DNA of 64,000 nucleotides from Chloroflexus aggregans DSM 9485 (GTDB taxonomy: Bacteria; Chloroflexota; Chloroflexia; Chloroflexales; Chloroflexaceae), in NCBI RefSeq assembly GCF_000021945.1, contig NC_011831.1, forward strand, positions 3,981,353-4,045,352, read 5' to 3'. Of this stretch, positions 44,729 to 52,773 are shown one piece after another. The notes beneath the pieces are model-generated. The model had not been told where the DNA came from. It ran no database searches and saw only the letters and a list, made by a program, of their open reading frames with translations. The number at the start of each line of letters is the position of its first letter. Position 1 is the first letter of the stretch. The position numbers and the translations under genes were made by a program.

Positions 44729-45317
44729 ATTCGTCAGGGTTTTCCCGGTCCAGGTGCCAGCGCAGGGGGTTGGTGGCGATGTATTCACGGATGCGTTGCA
44801 GGGCGTCTTCGGTGCGGATGATGTGTTCGTAATAATTGCGTTGCCAGACGGGTGCGCCCGGTGTGCCCCGTAGGGCATTGATCCGTTTGGTGGCGATGGA
44901 TTTGAATTGGCCGACGATGGCGCCAATGGAACCTGACGCCGGCCCCCGCGGCGGATCGGTAGGGGCGACGCGGCGCGTCGCCCCCACGCGATGGGCGACC
45001 CGCCGGGCAGGGGCGACCCGCCGGGTCGCCCCTACGTCGTCGTTGATGATCCAGATGATCCCGTGTATGTGGTTGGGCATGACCACAAATTCATCGTCGT
45101 ATAAACGCACATATGGGCGGATTTGCGCGGTCCTGAACCATTCTGCGCAAACAACCTCCCCCACCGCATTCACCTGCATCTCCCCGTCCACGACCTCGCC
45201 GAACATGTTCGTCCGGTCGTGGGTGCAGATGGTGATGAAGTATCCCCCCGCCTGCACGTAATCATATCCGGGTAACCGAATGCTGCGCCGATGGTGCTGT
45301 TCCGGGTCGTAGGTCAT
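44724..45317 (-). CDS. REP-associated tyrosine transposase (RAYT), class 3
   Basis: 197 residues: 'SIRLPGYDYVQAGGYFITIC', HUH site 'VVMPNHIHGIIWI', catalytic Tyr region 'VWQRNYYEHIIRTEDALQRI' and tail 'EYIATNPLRWHLD' are all intact, so it may be active. Between the HUH strand and the next helix it carries two class 3 palindromes in frame, encoding 'VGATRRVAP' twice. It abuts array C and starts 4 nt inside the methyltransferase stop region. It is a good candidate for having spread arrays A-C. The insert sits at the same protein position as the class 2 insert in the RAYT at 12625. Confidence 0.9.
   Translation of the reverse strand: MTYDPEQHHRRSIRLPGYDYVQAGGYFITICTHDRTNMFGEVVDGEMQVNAVGEVVCAEWFRTAQIRPYVRLYDDEFVVMPNHIHGIIWIINDDVGATRRVAPARRVAHRVGATRRVAPTDPPRGPASGSIGAIVGQFKSIATKRINALRGTPGAPVWQRNYYEHIIRTEDALQRIREYIATNPLRWHLDRENPDEW
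44959..44987. repeat. Class 3 palindrome inside RAYT, copy 1
   Basis: 29 bp, GTAGGGGCGACGC / GCGTCGCCCCCAC around three central bases, in the coding frame of the RAYT gene. Confidence 0.85.
45007..45035. repeat. Class 3 palindrome inside RAYT, copy 2
   Basis: 29 bp, GCAGGGGCGACCCG / CGGGTCGCCCCTAC around one central base, 48 bp from copy 1. Confidence 0.9.
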
Positions 45318-48300
45318 GGCTTCACACTCCGCGCTTTCTCCAGCCGCGCGCGCACCAGCGCCACCACCGCCTCATACACCGCCTCCCGCTCCCCAGCCGT
45401 CAATCCCAACACGTCAAACACCACATCGTCCAACGCGCGACGGTCGGGCGAATTCAAGTCAATCCGACCGACATGTTGAAGTGCGCTCCGGCATCTGGAA
45501 AGGGGCAAGGTGCTTGGGGCTAAAACTTCCATCGCAGCCACCTCGTATGTTTGGATCTTCATCAAGCCGCCGCCGAAGTTTGCGCGCCCTGTAATGTTGG
45601 CAAAAAGTTGGAAAACGGTGCTGTTTGCAGCAACCCCGGCCTGCCAAAAATCGTCTGCTGAAACGTGCCACTCTTGGAAATTGTCGCTCACGTAGAAGCC
45701 GTCTTCTTTCATGAAAAAGCGCATGGTTTCGTCAACAAGGTAATTGATACTCACCCTCGCTTTAGGACGGACACCCACATCCCACCACCTCTGCCTACCC
45801 CTACAACTGGGCCGCTCGTGGAAGCCCTGCGTTTCGCCCCACGTGATGTATTCGAGCGCGGCGGTGCCTTGGAGTTCGGCTTTGTCTTTGTGGCACATGA
45901 AGATTTTGTACTTGAGGTCTTCGGGCTTGATGACGATGGAGCGGCATTCGCGCGGGCTTTTGATGACCGGCTTGAGAAACTCCTCTTCGATGCCCCACTG
46001 GCGGATTTTCTCGTCGTCGAGGTAGAAGAACTCGTTCGCGCCGGTCTTGATGCCGAAGCGCACCTCGGCGATGTCGCCCAGGCGAACGAGCTTGCCTTTG
46101 CCCTTTTCTAGAATGGTGAAGAAGATGTCCGGCGCGCGCAGGTATTTGCCGCCCCATTTGTTGGCTTCGTAGCGGGCGGTTTTGATGAGCGGGCCGCGGG
46201 ATTTTGTGGGTTTGCCGGGCGTTGCTTCCTCGTCGTCCTCGCGGACGAGGCCTTCTTCAAAAAGCTGGCGTTGGGGCACGACGGTGATGCGCCAATGGTC
46301 GGTGCGCTGGCGTTCGGTGGCGGCCTCGAGCGCCTTGAACGTCTCGGCGCTGAGCACCTCCTCGAACGGCACCGTGAACATCACAAAGCGCGCGGTGTGC
46401 TCCAGCCCGTGCTCGCGGCGGTCGTCGGGCGGGGCGAGCAGCGCGATGATCGTGTTGACATCGGCCTGCGCAAACGAGCGCTTGCGCTCGTTGTCGAGGA
46501 TGAACCGAACGTGGCTGTGTTTGAGCAGAAACTCCTGCAAGTCTGCGCCGTAGCCGACGTCGAGCCACGAGTTGGACGTGATGAAGCAGAAGCTGCCCTG
46601 CGGGTTGAGCAGCGCTAGCCCGTGCAGGTAAAAGTAGATGTACAGGTCGCTTTTGCCGTCTAGCTTGCGGAAATCGGCCTTGCCGGATTTGTAGCGAAAG
46701 AACCGCGGCCACGCAGCGGCAACCGACTGCTGGAGTTTGGCTTTGTAGGCTTTTTTCTGCTCTTTCCAGCGGTCGGACGTTTCGCCGCCGAAGTCGTTCG
46801 GGTCGAGCCGGGGCGGGGCGATCATCTCCTGCCGAACGTAGGGCGGATTGCCGATCACGATGTCGAAGCCGCCCTTGTCGCCCTCAAAGATTTCCACAAA
46901 GGCGATGTCCCAGACAAAGGGGACGTGCTGCGCGCTGCGGAGCGCCGCGAGCGCGTCGGTGATGCGGGCGAGTTCGGCGTGCTTCTCCTCGCGTTCGGCG
47001 CGGAGCTGCTCGAGGCGGCGCTGGTATGCAGCGCGATCGGTGGGGGCCTCCAGGCCCGGCAGCGCGACTTGCTCGACCGGCGATTCAATCTGGTGGGTGA
47101 GCGTGGCAATGTGGGTTTGCAGCACGTGTTGTTTGTAGTCAAGGATGGCACGGAAGAGATTGACCTCTTCTTGTTTGAGGTCGGCTTCGCGCAGGTCCTT
47201 CTGGCCTTGGTAAAAGCGGAGTTTTTTGCCTTTGAGCTGGGTGATACGACCTTTGAGCTGGGCCGAGATGGCGAGATGCGCCCGGTGCAGGCCGAAGTCG
47301 ATGCCGCCGATCTCTTGCACGAGGCTATCGCCGCAGCGTATTTTGAACGAGAGATTGGGCAGCAACGGGCGGAACTTCAGTTCGGCCGGCGCCAGCTCGG
47401 TTTCGACGACCAGTTGCAGCCAGAGGCGCAATTCGGTGACGTGGACGGCCCAGTCCATCACGTCTACGCCGTACAGTTGCTCGCCGATGATGCGGCGGCG
47501 GCGTTCGTAGGGTGTTTCATCAATGCCGAGTTGGGCATTGGCGCGGGCCTGAAGGTCGTCGAGCACGAGCAGCATCCCGACGAGAAATGCACCGGAGCCA
47601 CAGGCGGGGTCGCAGATGGTGGTTTCGCGCAGCATACGGTTGAGGTCGGGCCACAGGTTCTGGTCGGCGATCGCAGCATCGGCAGCCTCTTTCTCGGCAG
47701 GTTCGTAGGCAAAGATGGCGTCGTAGAGGAGCGGTTTTTTGTCTGTGCCGAGCCGATTGGTCAGCGCGTCCACGAGCGCGAGGCGGCACATCAGGTCAAT
47801 CTCCACCCGCGAGGTGTAGAAAATGCCGGCCGAGCCGCGACGGTCGTCATCGGTGATCCCCTCGAACGTGATGTTGACCAGCGACTCGTAGACCTTGCCG
47901 ATCATTTCGGGGTCAACGGCAACCTCGATATCGAGCGGCGTCGATTCGGCGATGGTGAAGTTGTAGCGTTCGAGAAAGCCGGGTCTGCTGCCGTCGAACT
48001 CGTCGAAGAGCGTGGCAAAGAACGCATCGGGTACCGTCACACTGTGGGCATCGTCGAGCCGGTTGCGGGTGAAGAGTCCGCCGTTGAGATATGGCGCAAG
48101 CTGGAGCGCCTCGTAAATCGCAGAGGGAAACTGCCGATGGCCGCCGTGGAAGGTGTTGTTGAACGCCTCGAAGAACAGTACCGAGAGCCAGCGCTCGAAG
48201 AAGCTGTTGTTGGGCTGGTTGGAAGCCTTGTATGCGCGCCAGAACTCGGCGATGAATCGTGGGTTGCCGCCGAGCCAGCCTTTGCGCTGGATGAAGTAGA

Positions 48301-48946
48301 GGAACATCAGCCGGTTGAGCAGTTGCAGCGCGTAATCGTGCGCCCAGACCTTATCGCCGGTGGCGTCGAAGAGCAGCCGTTGCAGGGTGGCAAAGACCTG
48401 TTTGTAATCGGCAAAGAACCGCCGGGTGACCGCTTCGACATCAAATGCGCGGTTGAGTTTGTCGGTGAGGGTGGTGATGGGAGGCTCGCCATGGGCCAGC
48501 TCGTCGAGGGTGAACGCCAGTTCGGCGAGACGTTCAACGGTGGTACGCGCCGGCGATCCGACGTCGTAGGGGAGCGTGCGCAGTTCAATTTTGCCGTCGG
48601 ATCGCTCACGCGCCCATGTGAAGGCAAGCTGGCGGGCGTCTTGGGTGACGTAGCAGAGCACATGCTCGGCATGCACCGGCTTGAGTGCGCGCTGGACGGC
48701 GCGGCGGGCGGTGATGCCCGGCAGCCGATCCCCCGGCCAGATGACGCGATAGACCGGCAGGCCCGAAAGCCGGGCAACGGGCTGGAGCGTGATGCTCTGG
48801 TTGATGGGCGCGCCGAAATCGAGCGTGCGCGGCAGCAAGCCGCGCGGCGCGCTCCAGTTGAGCGTTTGGCAGAAGAGTTCGCCGAGTTTCTGCGGTGAGC
48901 CGGCGCTATTCAAGCACGATTGAATGCGTTGAAGTAGATTGTTCAT
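45314..48946 (-). CDS. Large Eco57I-type adenine-specific DNA methyltransferase
   Basis: 1210 residues. A long N-terminal helical region ('LLNRLMFLYFIQRKGWLGGN') precedes SAM motif I 'ICDPACGSGAFLVGMLLVLD' at about 447 and 'LYGVDVMDWAVHVTELRLWL'. The catalytic N6-adenine motif 'DIVIGNPPYVRQEM' is at about 699. The last 350 residues ('KLVRLGDIAEVRFGIKTGAN') look like a target-recognition domain. A 50-residue coiled coil (about 620-680) separates motif I from NPPY. Its start overlaps the stop of the PLD-helicase gene (ATGA), so both are one operon. Protects host DNA while the partner attacks unmodified DNA, by inference. Confidence 0.87.
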   Translation of the reverse strand: MNNLLQRIQSCLNSAGSPQKLGELFCQTLNWSAPRGLLPRTLDFGAPINQSITLQPVARLSGLPVYRVIWPGDRLPGITARRAVQRALKPVHAEHVLCYVTQDARQLAFTWARERSDGKIELRTLPYDVGSPARTTVERLAELAFTLDELAHGEPPITTLTDKLNRAFDVEAVTRRFFADYKQVFATLQRLLFDATGDKVWAHDYALQLLNRLMFLYFIQRKGWLGGNPRFIAEFWRAYKASNQPNNSFFERWLSVLFFEAFNNTFHGGHRQFPSAIYEALQLAPYLNGGLFTRNRLDDAHSVTVPDAFFATLFDEFDGSRPGFLERYNFTIAESTPLDIEVAVDPEMIGKVYESLVNITFEGITDDDRRGSAGIFYTSRVEIDLMCRLALVDALTNRLGTDKKPLLYDAIFAYEPAEKEAADAAIADQNLWPDLNRMLRETTICDPACGSGAFLVGMLLVLDDLQARANAQLGIDETPYERRRRIIGEQLYGVDVMDWAVHVTELRLWLQLVVETELAPAELKFRPLLPNLSFKIRCGDSLVQEIGGIDFGLHRAHLAISAQLKGRITQLKGKKLRFYQGQKDLREADLKQEEVNLFRAILDYKQHVLQTHIATLTHQIESPVEQVALPGLEAPTDRAAYQRRLEQLRAEREEKHAELARITDALAALRSAQHVPFVWDIAFVEIFEGDKGGFDIVIGNPPYVRQEMIAPPRLDPNDFGGETSDRWKEQKKAYKAKLQQSVAAAWPRFFRYKSGKADFRKLDGKSDLYIYFYLHGLALLNPQGSFCFITSNSWLDVGYGADLQEFLLKHSHVRFILDNERKRSFAQADVNTIIALLAPPDDRREHGLEHTARFVMFTVPFEEVLSAETFKALEAATERQRTDHWRITVVPQRQLFEEGLVREDDEEATPGKPTKSRGPLIKTARYEANKWGGKYLRAPDIFFTILEKGKGKLVRLGDIAEVRFGIKTGANEFFYLDDEKIRQWGIEEEFLKPVIKSPRECRSIVIKPEDLKYKIFMCHKDKAELQGTAALEYITWGETQGFHERPSCRGRQRWWDVGVRPKARVSINYLVDETMRFFMKEDGFYVSDNFQEWHVSADDFWQAGVAANSTVFQLFANITGRANFGGGLMKIQTYEVAAMEVLAPSTLPLSRCRSALQHVGRIDLNSPDRRALDDVVFDVLGLTAGEREAVYEAVVALVRARLEKARSVKP

Positions 48947-51900
48947 CGTTGATCGTCTCCCGTGTTCACCGGTATCGGTGCAGTGAGGGCAAGTCCCATC
49001 GAGCAGATGATGCGCGGTTCAGCCGGCGCCTGAGCGTCCTCGGTGGTCACGTCGCAGAGGTTCTCATTCGCTGCATACTGCACCACAAGGTCAAGCAGTG
49101 CTTCATCGGTAATGCCGAGCCGCATCTGCCGGCTGATGGCATCTTGCGCAGCACGGCGGAGTGGGTAGCGCCAGAGCATATCGAGCACACGCTCAAGCTG
49201 TTCAAGCGTTTCGTTGATAAAGAGCGTGGGCCTTGCCTGAAGCTGCTCACGATAGCCTTTGAGCCGGTCGTAGAGCTTGCGGCGGACGCTGCGGAGCGAG
49301 CCGAGCTGACCGCCGGGGTCGACCTGCTCTTTCATGACATGGTTGAAGCAGTGGGTAACGAGTTCGTGATGGTTTTCTGCGCGCGGCAGTGGTGGCGTGT
49401 CCGGCGCGCATGCAAGCGTCCGAAAGATAGCCGAGACCGATTGCGAGACGAAACGGCCGTGCTCATCCACGCGCACCAGCGCGTCGGTGCCATCGGGGTA
49501 GCGAACATAGGTGATGACACCCGGCGGCGACTCCCGTGCGTCGGCGGTTTCAGCGATTGCCCGTGTTGCCGAGACGATGGGCGGCAGCGCCACGGCCTTC
49601 CGTTGATCGTCGGCAGCGGCACTCTTCCAGACCTGAAGCGCAAGGCTCGCCAGATCAATATCGTCGTCAGATGGGTCATCGTCGAGCGAGCCGGTTTTTT
49701 CGGTGTAGAGATCGCGCAGGGTATTGGCAGCCGCTTCGCCAAAAAAGGTTTCATCGGTGCCGATAACTTCCTGGTTCTGCTGGAGCCGATGGAAGAGGCG
49801 CTGGCGCAGCCGGATGATGCGCTCGACGCCTTCGGCGGGGAGGAAGGAGTACACGAGGATCGTGTCGTGTTGCTGACCGATACGATCCACGCGGCCGGCA
49901 CGCTGGATAAGGCGAATGATCGCCCATGGCAGGTCATAGTTCACGATGATGTGGGCGTCTTGCAGGTTCTGACCCTCGGCGAGCACATCGGTGGCAATCA
50001 AGATGCGCAGCTCCTGCTCGCCCGGAGGCAAGCCGCCGTTCGAGCGCGGGCTAAACCGTCGTGCCAGTGTCACCGGATCGTCGGTCTGGTTGGTGACGAT
50101 CGCGAGATCGGTAATGTTCTGCCTGGTAAGCTCGCGTTGCAAGTACTGCGCGGTATCGGCGAATTGCGTGAAGACGAGCACTTTATCGCGGGCGTGCTGT
50201 GTGGTCAGCAACTTGGTGAGTTCTTCAAGCTTCGTATCGCGGTTGGGGTTCCACTCACCGATGCGTGCGAGGATGCCCAGCAGCGCAGTGGCGTCGGCTT
50301 CGAGCGCCTGCCGGAGTTCAGGGCGGAAGAACTTCGCAGCGAGCCAGTCGAAACGGTCGCGAAATTGCCGGGTGTATGTCTCGTACACAGCGGCAGCGCG
50401 CGCTTTGAATGCTGCCAGCGTGGGCGGTGCGTTGCCCGCTGCTGCGCTCTCGGCCGCGCTTTCGTCCGGTGGAGGCACCTCATCGGTCGCGATAGCGTCA
50501 TCGTCGGTATCGCTGACGGCTGTGTCGAGCATTGCGGCATCTTGTGTGCCGATGGGCACCGGCAGACCGTGTTCGAGCGCATGCAACGTGACCAGATTGC
50601 GCAGGATGTGGCGGCGCACGGAGAGCAGAAAACTGTGGCCACTCGATTCAAGCCGTTTGAACAGGTTGGTCCGGCAAAAGCCGATCAGGCGACGACCGGC
50701 ACGGTTGAGGTTATCAAGGATGCGCTTCTCATCGCTTTTGGCCATCCGTTCGGCACGAGCGACGAGGTACTGCGCCAGCCCGTAGCGGGGGAGGATGAGC
50801 TGCTCGATGACCTCCACGACATCATCGCGAAACAGGCGCGCGTATTGATCGGTCGGATCGTTTTCGGTAATCGTAAACGATAGCCGCTTCGGCTCACGGA
50901 GCGGAAAGTATGCGGGCTTGCCGTTGAGCATGACGTAGTGACGCTGCTTTTCCTTGTCGAACGTGGCGTAGTGATCAATGATGAACCGGCGCGTGCGCCG
51001 CACCAGAAAGAGGCGCATCAGGTCACGCCAATCTTCCGGGTGGGAACTTTGCTCGAACGCGCGCAACGAACACGGGGACGTTTGGAAGCGTGCGATGAAA
51101 TCCTGCTCATGCTTCCCACTCGCTGCCCAATCGTGGAAAAAGCGTTCGGGTCGCACGTGGAGGTCTTGGTTTTCGTCCAGAAACAGGCGTAGTTGGTTGC
51201 CAAGATCGCTAAACTGCTTGTTATACGGGGTCGCGGTGAGCAGCAGCACACGCGGTTCGTTGCGCTCGATGTAGTCCCGCAGGGCGCGGTAGCGCTTGCT
51301 TTCGCGATTGCGCAGGTTGTGGCTTTCGTCAAGGATCAGCAGCCGGTAGCGCGGTGCATCGTCTCTCCCCAAGGTTTCGATGACTTTGCCGACCGAGAGC
51401 ACGCGACCGTTGATCTCATACGTTTGCAGGTACCGTTCCCACATCGGTGCCAGTTTGGGCGGACAAACAACCAGCGTGTTGCTCTGATCATCTTCCTGAA
51501 AGATGCGGGCAATGGCCGTCGCCATCAACGTCTTGCCCAGCCCCACCACATCGCCAAGCAATACCCCACCCCGGCGGTAGAGATAATGGGCCGCCAGGGA
51601 AACGGCCCGCTCCTGAAAATCGAGCAACGGTGTGCCTTTGTCATGAAATATCCGCGGGAGGCGGAACTCGCGTTCGCCTTCGCGAGCTTCTTCGGAGAGG
51701 TGATACGCCACTTTGAGATAGACGAGATACGGGCGAACCAACTCGGTACGCGCCCAACTCGTTTCAATGAGTTCAGCGAGCGTATCGGTAAGGTCAATCG
51801 CCAGCTCATCGCGCCACCGCTCCTCAAACCAAACTTGCAATTTCGTGGCGGCATCTTGTTCGACGACATCCACATTCAACTCGCCCTGCTGCGAAAGGCC

Positions 51901-52404
51901 GGCGAGCGTGAGGTTGCTGCTGCCGACAAAGCCGATGAGGGGCGTGACTGGATCGTTGCGCCGCACGAGGTACAGCTTGGCATGTAACGGGTAGCGGAGA
52001 AACGCTTTGAGGAAGACCTTGCGCGCGCGAAGCTGGGCGGCCAGTCGGCGGAGCGTGCGTTCGGCGTGCGCCGACGGTACCCCAAACTCCAGTTGCTGCT
52101 TGAAGCGCTCGGTGAACTGCCGTTTCAGCCGGGCAAGCGTGATACCATCAACCACGTGCTCGTGCTCACGCCTGAGATAGGCAAGGGCTTTCATCTCCTC
52201 TTCCGGCGGACGGTACATCCCAACCAGCACGCGACAGGCGGCATCTTCCTTCCCACCCGGCAAACGCTCGACGAGATCGGCTACGTGATCCCAGCCGCGC
52301 AGGTTGAGATAGCCAACGCAGAATGCGAACGATTGGGCACCGCCGCTGAATGCCTTCAAACCGTCCGCTAGGGTTAGGTGGGTATTGTCGAAAATGCGAG
52401 GCAT
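48943..52404 (-). CDS. PLD-nuclease / SNF2-type helicase fusion
   Basis: 1153 residues from ATG 52404 ('MPRIFDNTHLTLADGLKAF'; an upstream TTG at 52479 is less likely). About 1-220 is a phospholipase D-like nuclease with one HxK..GSSN motif ('HAKLYLVRRNDPVTPLIGFV' then 'GSSNLTLAGL'). From about 280 there is a SNF2 motor: Walker A 'LLGDVVGLGKTLMATAIA', DESH box 'LLILDESHNLRNRESKR', 'LLLTATPYNKQFSDLGNQ'. Helicase C has 'KVLVFTQFADTAQYLQREL' and 'IQRAGRVDRIGQQ'. ATP-driven translocation with DNA cutting is inferred. The operon with a methyltransferase resembles a restriction or phage-exclusion module. Frame and motifs are intact. Confidence 0.87.
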   Translation of the reverse strand: MPRIFDNTHLTLADGLKAFSGGAQSFAFCVGYLNLRGWDHVADLVERLPGGKEDAACRVLVGMYRPPEEEMKALAYLRREHEHVVDGITLARLKRQFTERFKQQLEFGVPSAHAERTLRRLAAQLRARKVFLKAFLRYPLHAKLYLVRRNDPVTPLIGFVGSSNLTLAGLSQQGELNVDVVEQDAATKLQVWFEERWRDELAIDLTDTLAELIETSWARTELVRPYLVYLKVAYHLSEEAREGEREFRLPRIFHDKGTPLLDFQERAVSLAAHYLYRRGGVLLGDVVGLGKTLMATAIARIFQEDDQSNTLVVCPPKLAPMWERYLQTYEINGRVLSVGKVIETLGRDDAPRYRLLILDESHNLRNRESKRYRALRDYIERNEPRVLLLTATPYNKQFSDLGNQLRLFLDENQDLHVRPERFFHDWAASGKHEQDFIARFQTSPCSLRAFEQSSHPEDWRDLMRLFLVRRTRRFIIDHYATFDKEKQRHYVMLNGKPAYFPLREPKRLSFTITENDPTDQYARLFRDDVVEVIEQLILPRYGLAQYLVARAERMAKSDEKRILDNLNRAGRRLIGFCRTNLFKRLESSGHSFLLSVRRHILRNLVTLHALEHGLPVPIGTQDAAMLDTAVSDTDDDAIATDEVPPPDESAAESAAAGNAPPTLAAFKARAAAVYETYTRQFRDRFDWLAAKFFRPELRQALEADATALLGILARIGEWNPNRDTKLEELTKLLTTQHARDKVLVFTQFADTAQYLQRELTRQNITDLAIVTNQTDDPVTLARRFSPRSNGGLPPGEQELRILIATDVLAEGQNLQDAHIIVNYDLPWAIIRLIQRAGRVDRIGQQHDTILVYSFLPAEGVERIIRLRQRLFHRLQQNQEVIGTDETFFGEAAANTLRDLYTEKTGSLDDDPSDDDIDLASLALQVWKSAAADDQRKAVALPPIVSATRAIAETADARESPPGVITYVRYPDGTDALVRVDEHGRFVSQSVSAIFRTLACAPDTPPLPRAENHHELVTHCFNHVMKEQVDPGGQLGSLRSVRRKLYDRLKGYREQLQARPTLFINETLEQLERVLDMLWRYPLRRAAQDAISRQMRLGITDEALLDLVVQYAANENLCDVTTEDAQAPAEPRIICSMGLALTAPIPVNTGDDQR

Positions 52405-52773
52405 AGATGTGGTTTCCGTGGATTTAATGAACGGAGGGATGCTACATACCTTGCTGAAGGACGCTCTCACGCCCGGCAAAGCGTTACGTTGGCGCCGACG
52501 TCATCGTGCAGATGCTACCAGAAGCATCGTGGTTTCCCGTCTAACGCTCGAATCACACCACCATGAGGTTTCTCATCACCGGGCATGGCTGTACCATAGA
52601 ATAGCCTCTATTTTAGCATAGATTTTATGGCTGTATTATCATCAAATCGGGCACATCCGGCGTCGGCCCAAGACCCACCCGGACAACCGTTCGCCATCGT
52701 ACATGGTGTATCATCGCACTGCTATGCTACAATTGGCCGCCGATACGGTTCTTGTCGATGTGAGGAGATGGCT

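Noticed and set aside
46925-48898. 657-codon plus frame opposite the methyltransferase
   Set aside because: Antisense shadow; the minus strand has clear SAM and NPPY motifs. The same applies to 15584-17824 opposite hsdM, 11394-12734 opposite hsdR and 48895-50883 opposite the helicase.
45314-52404. Assignment to DISARM, BREX or type ISP
   Set aside because: No drmA/drmB, pglZ or brxC genes, and motor and methyltransferase are on separate chains. Kept as an unnamed two-gene module.
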